A stretch of 35,366 nucleotides of DNA from Oscillospiraceae bacterium (GTDB taxonomy: Bacteria; Bacillota; Clostridia; Oscillospirales; Oscillospiraceae): the NCBI GenBank assembly GCA_022800215.1, contig JAAWPV010000010.1:1-35366 (forward strand), written 5' to 3'. The notes beneath the pieces are model-generated. The model saw nothing but the letters and a program-made list of their open reading frames with translations, had not been told where the DNA came from and did not search any database. Position 1 is the first letter of the stretch. Every line of letters begins with the position of its first letter. A program made the translations under genes and the position numbers. This document shows positions 1 through 7,533 of the stretch, one piece after another.

Positions 1-61
1 CGTATTTGTATCTTGTTTCCCCTCTGCCACAAGGGCTTCTGGTCCGCAAGATACGAGTATG
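1..61 (+). other. 15-bp inverted repeat, probable structured RNA element
   Basis: Bases 1-15 pair with 47-61 over all 15 positions. Three of the pairs are G-U wobbles (2/60, 5/57, 7/55), which are pairs only if the + strand is transcribed; on the other strand they would be C-A mismatches. A smaller GCCA/UGGU stem can form in the loop (26-29 with 40-43). No U-run follows, so it is not a simple terminator. I do not recognise a named RNA family, and the element may begin before the window. Confidence 0.4.
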
Positions 62-156
62 ACACCCCTCACACTTTTTGAACCGCCCTCCAAAAGTGCA
101 AAAAAATCGCTCAAATGAGTAAAACCATGTATCAAACCGCCCCTGAAACCCGGGAG

Positions 157-270
157 TGGTAGACATTTGGTAGAAGGAAGAATCTGGGAATTTTTGAACC
201 CCTTGCGCCCCAGTCGTTTGAACCCCATTTTTGGTAGACATTTGGTAGACAGGAAAATTCTGGAACCTCA
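157..270. repeat. Degenerate tandem repeat, 75-bp period
   Basis: An 18-base segment at 157-174 is repeated exactly at 232-249, and each copy holds two TGGTAGA heptamers. Similarity continues past the exact part (AGGAAGAATCTGGGA against AGGAAAATTCTGGA), so the unit is about 75 bp. Two TTTGAACCCC-like words lie between the copies. No convincing gene lies in 1-395; the short open frames there have no ribosome-binding site or recognisable product. Confidence 0.6.
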
Positions 271-349
271 TTTCCGGGCTTTGGGCATACAAAAAAGAGA
301 AAATGTAGAAAACTCATCCACAGGAAAGAGGGCATTTCCCAACTTGTTA

Positions 350-378
350 TGGCAAATCCCAAATTTATGTGCTATACT
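350..378 (+). promoter_or_regulatory. Probable extended -10 promoter of the NUDIX-wal operon
   Basis: TATACT at 373-378 is preceded directly by TGC (370-372), giving an extended -10 element. A weak -35 (TGGCAA, 350-355) lies 17 bases upstream. The start codon at 411 is 32 bases downstream. No other good promoter was found before the response regulator gene, so the NUDIX gene and walRK are probably transcribed together. Confidence 0.5.
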
Positions 379-410
379 AAAAGCAACCTTTTAAAATGGG
401 GTGGTATGTG

Positions 411-962
411 ATGAAGCTTTTTGAAGAGACCGTGGAAAGCCAGGTGCTTTTTCAGGGGAAAATCATCACCCTGCGCAAGGATAAGGCCCGATTGGAAAAT
501 GGTAAGACGGTGAACAGGGAAGTGGTGGAGCACCCCGGCGGGGTCTGCGTGCTGGCCCTGGAGCCCGACGGCACGGCCTACACCGTCAAGCAGTTCCGCT
601 ACCCCTTCGCTGAGGTGGTGGAGGAGCTGCCCGCCGGAAAGCTGGACGGCCCCGAGGACCACGAGAAGGCCGCCCGGCGGGAGCTTTCCGAAGAGGTGGG
701 GGCCGAGGCCGGAGAGCTCATCTACCTGGGCAAGCTGCTCCCGTCCCCGGGCTTTTGCAATGAGGTCCTTCATATGTATCTGGCGCGAAACCTGCGCCAC
801 GGGCCCCAGCACCCCGACGAGGACGAATTTTTAGAGGTGGAGCGTACACCCCTGCCCACCCTCTTTGAGCGGGTTATGGCGGGGGAGATTGTGGACGGCA
901 AATCGGTGGCGACCATATTAAAAGGTATGGAGTTCCTGCGCCGGGAGGAGGCAGCAAAATGA
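411..962 (+). CDS. NUDIX hydrolase, ADP-ribose pyrophosphatase type
   Basis: The 183-residue product probably cleaves ADP-ribose to AMP and ribose 5-phosphate in the cytoplasm. It has a full NUDIX box at about residues 79-101: Gly-Lys-Leu, a Glu five residues later, then Arg-Glu-Leu, Glu-Glu and Gly, which bind the catalytic metal. The upstream part (REVVEHPGGVCVLAL) and length fit the NudF/ADP-ribose pyrophosphatase family. An upstream in-frame ATG at 396 has no ribosome-binding site, whereas 411 follows a GGGGTGG stretch, so 411 is chosen. The last bases overlap the WalR start as ATGA, so the two are translationally coupled. A NUDIX gene leading a wal operon is not standard in Bacillus. Exact substrate is not shown by sequence. 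Confidence 0.88.
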   Translation: MKLFEETVESQVLFQGKIITLRKDKARLENGKTVNREVVEHPGGVCVLALEPDGTAYTVKQFRYPFAEVVEELPAGKLDGPEDHEKAARRELSEEVGAEAGELIYLGKLLPSPGFCNEVLHMYLARNLRHGPQHPDEDEFLEVERTPLPTLFERVMAGEIVDGKSVATILKGMEFLRREEAAK

Positions 963-1675
963 GCAAAAAAATTCTTATTGTGGACGACGAAAAGAGCATC
1001 GTGGACATCCTGTCCTTCAATCTGGGCCGGGAGGGCTATGAGACCATGGCCGCCTATGACGGCGAAGCGGGCCTAAAGCTGGCCCTTGAGGAGAACCCCG
1101 ACCTCATCCTGCTGGATCTGATGCTGCCCAAAATGAACGGCTTTGACGTGTGCAAGGCGGTGCGGGAGAAGAACACCTCCACCCCCATCATCATGCTCAC
1201 CGCCCGGGAGAGTGAGAGCGACAAGGTCTTTGGCCTGGAGCTGGGGGCCGACGACTATATCACCAAGCCCTTCGGCGTCCGGGAGCTGATGGCCCGGGTG
1301 AAGGTGAACATCCGCCGCACGGAAATGCTTACCGCCCAGCCCGCCGCCCCTACCGCCCAAAACGACGGCCAGCGGCTGGACCGGGGCCGTATTCTGGTGG
1401 ATATCCCTCTGCTGATGGCCTTCAAGGACGGCAAGGCCCTGGATTTAACCCAGCGGGAGTTCGAGCTGCTGCGGTTCCTGGCGGCCACCCCGGAGAAGGT
1501 TTACTCCCGGGAGACGCTGATGGAGCACGTCTGGAACTATGACGGCTTTGTGGGCGACGTACGGGCGGTGGACGTGGCTGTCCGGCGGCTCCGGGAGAAG
1601 ATCGAGGACGACCCTGCCAGTCCCGCCTTTATCATCACCCGCCGGGGCTTGGGCTACCTCTTCCATCAGGAGTGA
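959..1675 (+). CDS. walR: OmpR/PhoB-family response regulator, WalR-like
   Basis: The 238-residue DNA-binding regulator is probably the partner of the kinase encoded at 3413-5197. The receiver domain (about 1-120) shows the acidic pair Asp9/Asp10, phospho-acceptor Asp53 (LLDLMLP), Thr81 and Lys103. The C-terminal winged helix (about 140-238) carries the family signatures LTQREFELLRFL and VDVAVRRLREKIEDDP, followed by TRRGLGYLF. The WalR call rests on the gene order regulator - kinase - YycH - YycI, which is diagnostic of the wal (yyc) cell-wall homeostasis operon; by sequence alone PhoP-type regulators are close. An acid- and Pro/Ala-rich linker (about 121-137) is longer than usual. Confidence 0.87.
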   Translation: MSKKILIVDDEKSIVDILSFNLGREGYETMAAYDGEAGLKLALEENPDLILLDLMLPKMNGFDVCKAVREKNTSTPIIMLTARESESDKVFGLELGADDYITKPFGVRELMARVKVNIRRTEMLTAQPAAPTAQNDGQRLDRGRILVDIPLLMAFKDGKALDLTQREFELLRFLAATPEKVYSRETLMEHVWNYDGFVGDVRAVDVAVRRLREKIEDDPASPAFIITRRGLGYLFHQE

Positions 1676-1705
1676 GAGAAGCTGTTTTGAAAGGAGGCAG
1701 CGGCC

Positions 1706-3382
1706 ATGGGCACCAAGCTGGGCAACATCCATATTCGGAACGCTTCCGCAGAGGAGGTATCTGCCCTTCTGCCCGGCGCCCTCATAGGCCGGTGGGGCGA
1801 GGGCTTTGTCTCCGCCTACCATGAGGACTTTCAGTGGGGGAGCGTGGAGCGGGCAGGACAGAAGCTCTCCCGGAAGCTCCCCACCGCCACAGTGCTGACC
1901 GCCGCCGTTTTTGACGATGACATGACCGCCTTTGCCGTCTTTCAGGCCGGCAAGCGGTTGACCTACCACCTGCTGGACCCCTATGAGGGTCAAAATAAGG
2001 CCGGGAACCCCAAACTGTTCTGCGAGGTTCTGGGCCTGCCGCCCGAGGACGAAAAGCGGCTGAAGGTGATTTGGAAAAAAGGGGACGCCTGCGAGCAGAT
2101 GGAACTGACGGCGGCCCTTCTGGGCCTGCCCCTCTGGGCGGACACCGAGTGGCAGCCCAAGAAGACCGCCCGTGATACCACCACAGTAGATACCTGGATC
2201 GCCGACCACCCCGACCCGCCGAAAGTAAAAAGTGTCACCCGTGCGGAACTTATTCAAGAACTGCCTCAGATGATTATGACCAGCAGTTTCACCATGGTGG
2301 GTGAGGGTAAGTATCATATCCTGACTCCTACAGACCAGGAGGACTATACTTTGCCCCCGACCAACCAGCTTTGGCGGCTGGACTCGGATGAGGGCCTTGT
2401 GTGCGTTGGCGCCCAGGGAGGCTTTGAACCTGAGGAGACCTACTGTATTCAGGGAGAGCGGATCGTGGCCTTGCAACAGTTGTGGTCCGAAATGGGAACG
2501 GCAGTGGGAAGCCGTATCGGCTACGACTCTCAGGGCATTCTACCTTGGCAAAAGTCCTTGGAATGTGAAGGCCGGGCGGTCATCGCCAACGATCCCCGAA
2601 CGATTCGCCTGCTGCCCGACGGCGGCTTTTGGGGTGGTTTTGTTTTGGCCCGCGATTATGGCCCTCCAGTGTATTTGGCGGCCCGGTTTGGGCTGGATGG
2701 CTGCCCCTGTTGGAGCAAAACACTGCCCCAAGGCGTCAGCGTCATGGGCGCCACCATAGAACGCATTTATATTTCTTATACAGACGATGAAGAACATCAG
2801 TGGTTATCCTGGCTTGACTTGGAAGGACAGCAAAGTCCTGGCACAGAAGTGGAAAAAGGTACTCATTTCTGTGCATGGGGAGAGGGGCTCTATTTGGCAA
2901 GAACCGATTATCATACCGGAAAATCTGTCCTTCTCCATTTGAATGCGGATTTGAACCCATTGGGGCGGATGGAACTGCCCGGCACCTGTATATGGAATCT
3001 GGCTTTTTCTCCCCAGAGAGATATTTTGTTTCTTTCCTCTTATACCCAGGGGCTGTGGCTTTTGAATGCCAGAGATCTTTCGATTCATCAGGCTCTTTTG
3101 AGCAAAGAGAAGTATGTGGATGCGTACGCCGATGGCGTGGGCCGGTATTGGGTTTGTTCCGGAGGAAGCACGCTGGTTGGCTATGATGGTTTCCTGCGTC
3201 CCATCTCCCGGCACCGGTTAAAGGGAGCTATCTGTGGAGTAATTGCCGCAGAAACAGGACTTACGGTGATGACCTATGACAAGGCCCAATACGATTACCA
3301 GATGGTCGAAGGGGAACTCATTGCGAAACCCAAAAATCCCAAGCGGCCTTTTCATATTCTCCGCGTCTACCGCATCTCCTGA
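1706..3382 (+). CDS. Unrecognised 558-residue protein between walR and walK
   Basis: I do not recognise the family. The start is supported by AAGGAGG nine bases upstream. No signal peptide or membrane segment is visible, so it is probably cytoplasmic. The first ~150 residues are mixed alpha/beta. From about residue 185 onward there are repeated short beta-type units with aromatic and Gly/Asp turns (NQLWRLDSDEGLVCVG, LLPDGGFWGGFVL, QGLWLLNARDLSIHQ, GRYWVCSGGSTLVGYDG), suggesting a beta-propeller of WD40/PQQ type. The 3' half is visibly more A+T-rich than the flanking wal genes. It lies 30 bases after walR and 30 before walK on the same strand, so it is co-transcribed, but the canonical operon has nothing here. 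A recent insertion into the operon is an inference. Confidence 0.75.
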   Translation: MGTKLGNIHIRNASAEEVSALLPGALIGRWGEGFVSAYHEDFQWGSVERAGQKLSRKLPTATVLTAAVFDDDMTAFAVFQAGKRLTYHLLDPYEGQNKAGNPKLFCEVLGLPPEDEKRLKVIWKKGDACEQMELTAALLGLPLWADTEWQPKKTARDTTTVDTWIADHPDPPKVKSVTRAELIQELPQMIMTSSFTMVGEGKYHILTPTDQEDYTLPPTNQLWRLDSDEGLVCVGAQGGFEPEETYCIQGERIVALQQLWSEMGTAVGSRIGYDSQGILPWQKSLECEGRAVIANDPRTIRLLPDGGFWGGFVLARDYGPPVYLAARFGLDGCPCWSKTLPQGVSVMGATIERIYISYTDDEEHQWLSWLDLEGQQSPGTEVEKGTHFCAWGEGLYLARTDYHTGKSVLLHLNADLNPLGRMELPGTCIWNLAFSPQRDILFLSSYTQGLWLLNARDLSIHQALLSKEKYVDAYADGVGRYWVCSGGSTLVGYDGFLRPISRHRLKGAICGVIAAETGLTVMTYDKAQYDYQMVEGELIAKPKNPKRPFHILRVYRIS

Positions 3383-3412
3383 CAAAATCCACCCAAGAAA
3401 GGGGGTAGAACC

Positions 3413-5197
3413 ATGTTCCGCAGCCTTCACATGAAGCTCATGCTCATCATGACCCTGCTCATCATCTCGCTCATGACGGTGGTGGGCGCTTTCCTGGTGA
3501 ACTCCGTGTCCGGGTTCTACCTGGAGCAGTTCTACTCCCAGATGCAAGGAGTCTTCCAGAATGACCCTGAGTTTGTCCACGACCTGCAAAACGCTGGTGC
3601 GGAGGAGAACGGCGCCGAGCAGCTTGCCCGTATGCTCTCCACCTACACCGGCACTTTGGGCGTGGACGGCCTCACCCGGAACTACTATGTGCTGGACGGG
3701 ACCACAGGGGCATATCTGGCCGGCTCCAACGACACCGAGGGTCCCGCCCTCCCCATGACCTACAACCTGTCCGCCGCCCTCACCGGGGAGGTGGGGGACC
3801 GGTCCGACCCCGCCCTCAGCTACATGGATGTGGCCATCCCCATTGAGCGGGGGGGCCGGGACTACGTCATCTATATCAAGGACGACAAGCAGACCGTCCA
3901 GAGCCTTACCGGCCAGCTTGTGACCCTTATTCTGGAGGCCCTGGCCTTCGGCATCGCCATCTCGGTGCTCCTCTCGTTCCTTCTGTCCAAGACCCTTATC
4001 ACCCCCATCGAGCGGCTCACCGAGGGCGCGGAGGAGGTGGCCGCCGGTGACTTCGGCCACAAGATCGAGGTGGACTCCCGGGACGAGATCGGCGTTTTGA
4101 CCTCCACCTTCAACGACATGGCCTTCCAGCTCCGCACAACCATCCAGGAGGTGGAGAACGAGCGGAACAAGCTGGGCACCCTCTTCCTCCACATGACCGA
4201 CGGCGTGGTGGCCTTCGACTCCAAGGGACAGATTATCCAGTCCAACCCCGCCGCCGAAGAGATGCTGGGCCGGGCCCTGCCCATCGGGGGCGAGGTGAGC
4301 TATGATGCCCTCTTCGGCGACGTGGCCTCCCTGGAAGAGGTGTTGGGCCAGGGCAGCCAGGACTACGTCTCGTCCAGCCGGGAGCTGGGGAGCCGGAGCC
4401 TGGAGCTCCTTGCCGCCCCCTTTGACCGGGACCGGCAGGCGGGGGTTCTGGTGGTCATCCATGACGTTACCGAGCGCAACAAGGCCGAGGAGCAGCGCAA
4501 GGAGTTCGTGGCCAACGTCTCCCACGAGCTGCGCACCCCGCTGACCAACATCCATTCCTATGCCGAGACCTTGGTGGACTCCGCCGGGGGCCTGCCCCCG
4601 GACACCGAGCGCAGCTTCCTGAACGTTATTTTGAGCGAGTCTGAGCGCATGGCCCACATCGTCCAGGACCTTCTGACTCTCTCCCGGTTCGACTCGGGCC
4701 ACAGCGAGCTGAATTTGACCACCTTTTCCTTCTCTGAGGCCATTGAGAGCATGGTCAGCGCCAACCTCATGGAGGCCCAGCGCCACGGCCATACCCTCAC
4801 CACCGCCCTGGAGCCCGGCCTTCCTCAGATCACCGCGGACCGGGAGCGCATCACCCAGGTGATGATGAACGTGGTGTCCAACGCCATCAAATATACTCCC
4901 GACGGGGGCCGTATTGAGGTCTCCGCCGGTAAAACCGGGGACCGGGTGTGGCTGGAGGTCAGCGACAACGGCATCGGCATTCCCTCCCAGGCTGACCGGG
5001 ACCGGATCTTTGAGCGCTTTTATCGGGTGGATAAGGCCCGCTCCCGGGAGTCGGGCGGCACCGGCCTGGGCCTTTCCATTGCCAAGGAGATCGTGGACCG
5101 GCACAACGGTGTTCTCTGTCTGGTGGACCGGGAGGGTCCCGGCCTCACCATCCGCATGGAATTGAACGTGGAGGGCCCCAACCATGGCAAGGCGTAG
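3413..5197 (+). CDS. walK: Membrane sensor histidine kinase, WalK-like
   Basis: The 594-residue kinase shows a first membrane segment at about residues 8-31, an extracellular sensor region of ~130 residues, a second membrane segment at about 165-190, a HAMP linker (~190-245), a PAS domain (~250-350), a HisKA domain with His371 in NVSHELRTPL, and a HATPase domain with N-box (NVVSNAIKYTPDGG), DNGIGIP and GTGLGLSIAKEI motifs. This is the WalK architecture. It phosphorylates WalR in response to cell-wall state. A GGGGGT ribosome-binding sequence precedes the ATG. The 3' end overlaps the yycH start by 14 bases. All catalytic motifs are intact. Confidence 0.9.
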   Translation: MFRSLHMKLMLIMTLLIISLMTVVGAFLVNSVSGFYLEQFYSQMQGVFQNDPEFVHDLQNAGAEENGAEQLARMLSTYTGTLGVDGLTRNYYVLDGTTGAYLAGSNDTEGPALPMTYNLSAALTGEVGDRSDPALSYMDVAIPIERGGRDYVIYIKDDKQTVQSLTGQLVTLILEALAFGIAISVLLSFLLSKTLITPIERLTEGAEEVAAGDFGHKIEVDSRDEIGVLTSTFNDMAFQLRTTIQEVENERNKLGTLFLHMTDGVVAFDSKGQIIQSNPAAEEMLGRALPIGGEVSYDALFGDVASLEEVLGQGSQDYVSSSRELGSRSLELLAAPFDRDRQAGVLVVIHDVTERNKAEEQRKEFVANVSHELRTPLTNIHSYAETLVDSAGGLPPDTERSFLNVILSESERMAHIVQDLLTLSRFDSGHSELNLTTFSFSEAIESMVSANLMEAQRHGHTLTTALEPGLPQITADRERITQVMMNVVSNAIKYTPDGGRIEVSAGKTGDRVWLEVSDNGIGIPSQADRDRIFERFYRVDKARSRESGGTGLGLSIAKEIVDRHNGVLCLVDREGPGLTIRMELNVEGPNHGKA

Positions 5198-6500
5198 AGA
5201 CGTACCCCCGGTGGCCCGCCCCACCGGGGCAAGACGGTTTCTGGAGTGGGCCAAGAACCTTCTCATCCTGGCTCTCACCTGTTCTGCGGTGTTTCTGGCC
5301 CTTCAGACCCCTATGGCCGCGGAGGTCCGCAGCTGGATGGATCCCGCCGGCCGGCCCGCCCAGAGCGTGGAGCGCCAGCGGTCCGAGGCGGTGACCCCCT
5401 GCACCCTGGCCGTCCGCAGCGAGTTGGGTCTTTACGGCTTGAGCGGAGACGTGACGGGCCTTACACGGGATTTTGGCCGCTTTTCCGCCCTCCTGGGCAA
5501 GGCGCTGGACACCCTGGGCAGCTCTGAGACCATCCAGGCCGCCCAATGGCGGACCCTGCTGGAAGCTCCCGGGGTCTACTGTGCCTTCCAGGGTGCGCCT
5601 CCCCTCTCCGTGCTGGGGGCTTTCCTGGGGGAGGGGAGCGGCCTCAGCGGCAGCGCCCAGTCTCTGCTTCTCAGTTGGGACGGCAGCCGGGTGTGGCTTG
5701 CCTGGCGGGAGGGGAAGGGCTACTACCGCCTGCCCACCCAACTTTCCTATGAGCAGGATCTAAAGCCTCTTTTGGAGGAATTCAGCCCCAACGGCGCCGC
5801 CTTCGCTTACACTCTGGCGGCCTCTGACGAGACCTACAATACCCTGGACCCCTACGTGCTGGTGTCCATGACCGCCTCTCAGCCACAGATCTACACTGCC
5901 CTCTCCCCGGATTTTGTCCGGGACCGGGAGGCTCTGGAGCAGCTTCTCTCCGCCCTGGGCTTCCAGTCCGGGGCCGCCTCGGCCTATGAATCGGGCGGCG
6001 AATTGGCCCTCAACGAGAGCGGTGACCGCCTCCGGGTGGGCTCCCAGGGCCAGGTCACCTTCCATGCCGGGGAGGAGGACCGCTACCCCGTGACAGGTGA
6101 GGGCTCCCGCATCACGGCGGCAGAGGCCGCCTCCGCCGCCTGGGACCTTCTGAACCGGGCCGCCGGGCCCTGGAAGGGGGAGCTTTCCTTTGTCCTCACC
6201 GGCCTGGAGCGGACCCAGGCAGGGTGGCTCGTCACCTTTCATGGCCGCTTGAACGGCCTGCCCCTCACCCTGGGGGAGGAGGGCTGGTGCGCCCAGATCA
6301 CCGTGGAGGAGCGAAAGATCAGCGACTTCACCCTGACCCTCCGGGCCTACACCCCCACCGGGGAGACCTCGGTGGTCCCCTCCGAGCGGCTGGCCGCCGC
6401 CGCCCTAAAGTCCCTGCCCCAGGCGGGGGGCCGGCTCATGCTTTCATACAGCGACAACGGCGGCGGGACCCTGTCCGCCCTCTGGCTTGCCCTGGATTAA
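5184..6500 (+). CDS. yycH: YycH-like regulator of the WalK kinase
   Basis: The 438-residue protein has a short basic N-terminus (MARRRDV) and one membrane anchor at about residues 26-44 (NLLILALTCSAVFLAL), with the rest extracellular. This is the topology and length of YycH, which binds and modulates WalK outside the membrane. Sequence similarity is weak and the call depends on order (kinase, then YycH, then YycI). It overlaps walK by 14 bases, giving translational coupling. The C-terminal third (about 320-435) resembles the YycH/YycI fold with a final LSLS-type strand and SDNGGGTLSALWLALD. Confidence 0.78.
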   Translation: MARRRDVPPVARPTGARRFLEWAKNLLILALTCSAVFLALQTPMAAEVRSWMDPAGRPAQSVERQRSEAVTPCTLAVRSELGLYGLSGDVTGLTRDFGRFSALLGKALDTLGSSETIQAAQWRTLLEAPGVYCAFQGAPPLSVLGAFLGEGSGLSGSAQSLLLSWDGSRVWLAWREGKGYYRLPTQLSYEQDLKPLLEEFSPNGAAFAYTLAASDETYNTLDPYVLVSMTASQPQIYTALSPDFVRDREALEQLLSALGFQSGAASAYESGGELALNESGDRLRVGSQGQVTFHAGEEDRYPVTGEGSRITAAEAASAAWDLLNRAAGPWKGELSFVLTGLERTQAGWLVTFHGRLNGLPLTLGEEGWCAQITVEERKISDFTLTLRAYTPTGETSVVPSERLAAAALKSLPQAGGRLMLSYSDNGGGTLSALWLALD

Positions 6501-6527
6501 AAGATCAAGTGAGAAAGGAGGCGCGCC

Positions 6528-6968
6528 ATGCGCTGGTCCAGGATCAAGAACATCATCATACTGATGCTGGTCATCGTCAATCTGTTTCTGCTGGCCATGG
6601 TGGGCCTCCGGGCCTGGCGGAGCCGGCGGGATGACCGGGAGAGCCGGGCCCGGATGGTCTTCATCCTCCAGGAGAACGGTATCGACTTTCTGCCCGGCGA
6701 GGTCCCCGGCGCCTGGACCCAGCCCCCGGGAGAAGCGGCCCCCACCGACCCGGGCCGGGAGGTCATGACCGCCTCCACCGCCCTTGTCCGCTTTCTGGAG
6801 GCACTGAAGCAGGAGGGCTACCTCTGCACCCAGGTCACCGGGATGCACCCCGCCGTGCACGCCGACGAGGAGGGCAATACCATCCCCGTCTGGATCATCG
6901 GGACGGACGCCTGGCCCTGGCGCTTTTCGGTGGACGGCTATACCGGCGCGCTGACCACAAGTGAATAA
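6528..6968 (+). CDS. yycI: YycI-like regulator of the WalK kinase (short)
   Basis: The 146-residue protein begins with a single membrane segment (MRWSRIKNIIILMLVIVNLFLLAMVG) followed by an extracytoplasmic part. The N-terminal start W-S-R-I-K-N-I-I-I plus anchor is typical of YycI. It is only about half the length of Bacillus YycI (about 280 residues), so the second lobe is missing or very reduced. AGAAAGGAGG lies eight bases before the ATG. It ends the operon, 28 bases before the terminator hairpin. Confidence 0.75.
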   Translation: MRWSRIKNIIILMLVIVNLFLLAMVGLRAWRSRRDDRESRARMVFILQENGIDFLPGEVPGAWTQPPGEAAPTDPGREVMTASTALVRFLEALKQEGYLCTQVTGMHPAVHADEEGNTIPVWIIGTDAWPWRFSVDGYTGALTTSE

Positions 6969-6995
6969 AGTTGTACCCCCCGTACAAATAGAGGC

Positions 6996-7034
6996 CCCCG
7001 GTCAGACGAAAAAAGTCTGACCGGGGCTTTTTTT
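6996..7034 (+). terminator. Rho-independent terminator of the wal operon
   Basis: A perfect 12-bp stem (6996-7007 with 7015-7026) with an A-rich 7-nt loop is followed by C and seven T. Just upstream, TTGTAC and GTACAA (6971-6987) form a small additional inverted repeat. Confidence 0.93.
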
Positions 7035-7054
7035 GTTTCCGTACAACTTTCCCG

Positions 7055-7090
7055 CCGCCCCCCTCTGTGCAGCAGGGGAGGGCGGTTTTT
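7055..7090 (+). terminator. Second GC-rich hairpin with T-run behind the wal operon
   Basis: CCGCCC (7055-7060) pairs with GGGCGG (7080-7085), extended by CCC with GGG across one bulged base, followed by five T. It could be a back-up terminator that insulates the phage-like island from wal transcription, or an attenuator in the island leader. Confidence 0.5.
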
Positions 7091-7239
7091 GCTGTCCTCG
7101 TTATAGGACTTTCAAAATCAATTTTTTTTCAAAAAATTTTCTTGGATGTACGAAAACGTCCCACACTTGGCCCCAAAATCACCATCATTGGAGGGCGGTT
7201 TCCCGGGGCCGCCCTACCGGAAAGGAGCGATGATATGAA
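7091..7239 (+). other. Intergenic leader of the phage-like island
   Basis: This stretch contains an unusually A+T-rich patch (about 7105-7142) in a GC-rich region, and an inverted repeat AGGGCGG/CCGCCCT (7192-7198 with 7209-7215). AAAGGAG at 7221-7227 serves the first island gene. I find no promoter I would defend; the AT patch is the best place to look. No attachment-site core or integrase gene is visible. Confidence 0.4.
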
Positions 7240-7533
7240 ATGAAACGAAGAGAAGAGGTCATCGAACAGATCGAAGCCCTGGCGGCCAGCCGTATCAACG
7301 ACGCCGTCCGCCTTGCCTTCCTCACCGAGGAGGAGATGGGCCTTCTGGACCGCCTGGACCTCTCCGCCGTCACCGAGCTCAAGCGCAATTCCAACGGCAC
7401 AGTGGAGCTGAAGTTCCTGGACCGCCTAGCCGCCCTCCAGTGGCTTTTGGAGCGCGCGGCGGAGGATCCCCAGGCGGAAAAGCTCTATGAGGCCCTTCGG
7501 GACGGGGCCCAACAGAACGGGGAGGCCGACTGA
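7240..7533 (+). CDS. Short terminase small-subunit-like protein
   Basis: The product is 97 residues. The middle section (TELKRNSNGTVELKFLDRLAALQWL) resembles the C-terminal oligomerisation portion of PBSX/XtmA-type terminase small subunits, where a basic strand is followed by FxDRxxALxxL. The N-terminal helix-turn-helix that recognises pac/cos DNA in full-length homologues is absent; the first ~45 residues are a helical acidic segment. The gene overlaps the large subunit as TGATG, the usual arrangement. Of three clustered ATGs (7230, 7235, 7240) only 7240 gives an open frame. Confidence is moderate because the protein is short. Confidence 0.6.
   Translation: MKRREEVIEQIEALAASRINDAVRLAFLTEEEMGLLDRLDLSAVTELKRNSNGTVELKFLDRLAALQWLLERAAEDPQAEKLYEALRDGAQQNGEAD

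Noticed and set aside
73-99. CACTTTT/AAAAGTG hairpin near the start of the window
   Set aside because: Only seven pairs with a long loop and no T-run in either direction; too weak to call a terminator.
3218-5278. 686-codon open frame on the minus strand opposite walK
   Set aside because: Composition is Gly/His/Leu-rich and it mirrors the codon pattern of walK. High GC makes such antisense frames common, and walK has every kinase motif.
7091-7239. Possible attachment site or promoter in the A+T-rich patch before the island
   Set aside because: No matching direct repeat was seen at the far end of the island (around 20556), and no -35/-10 pair with acceptable spacing was found.
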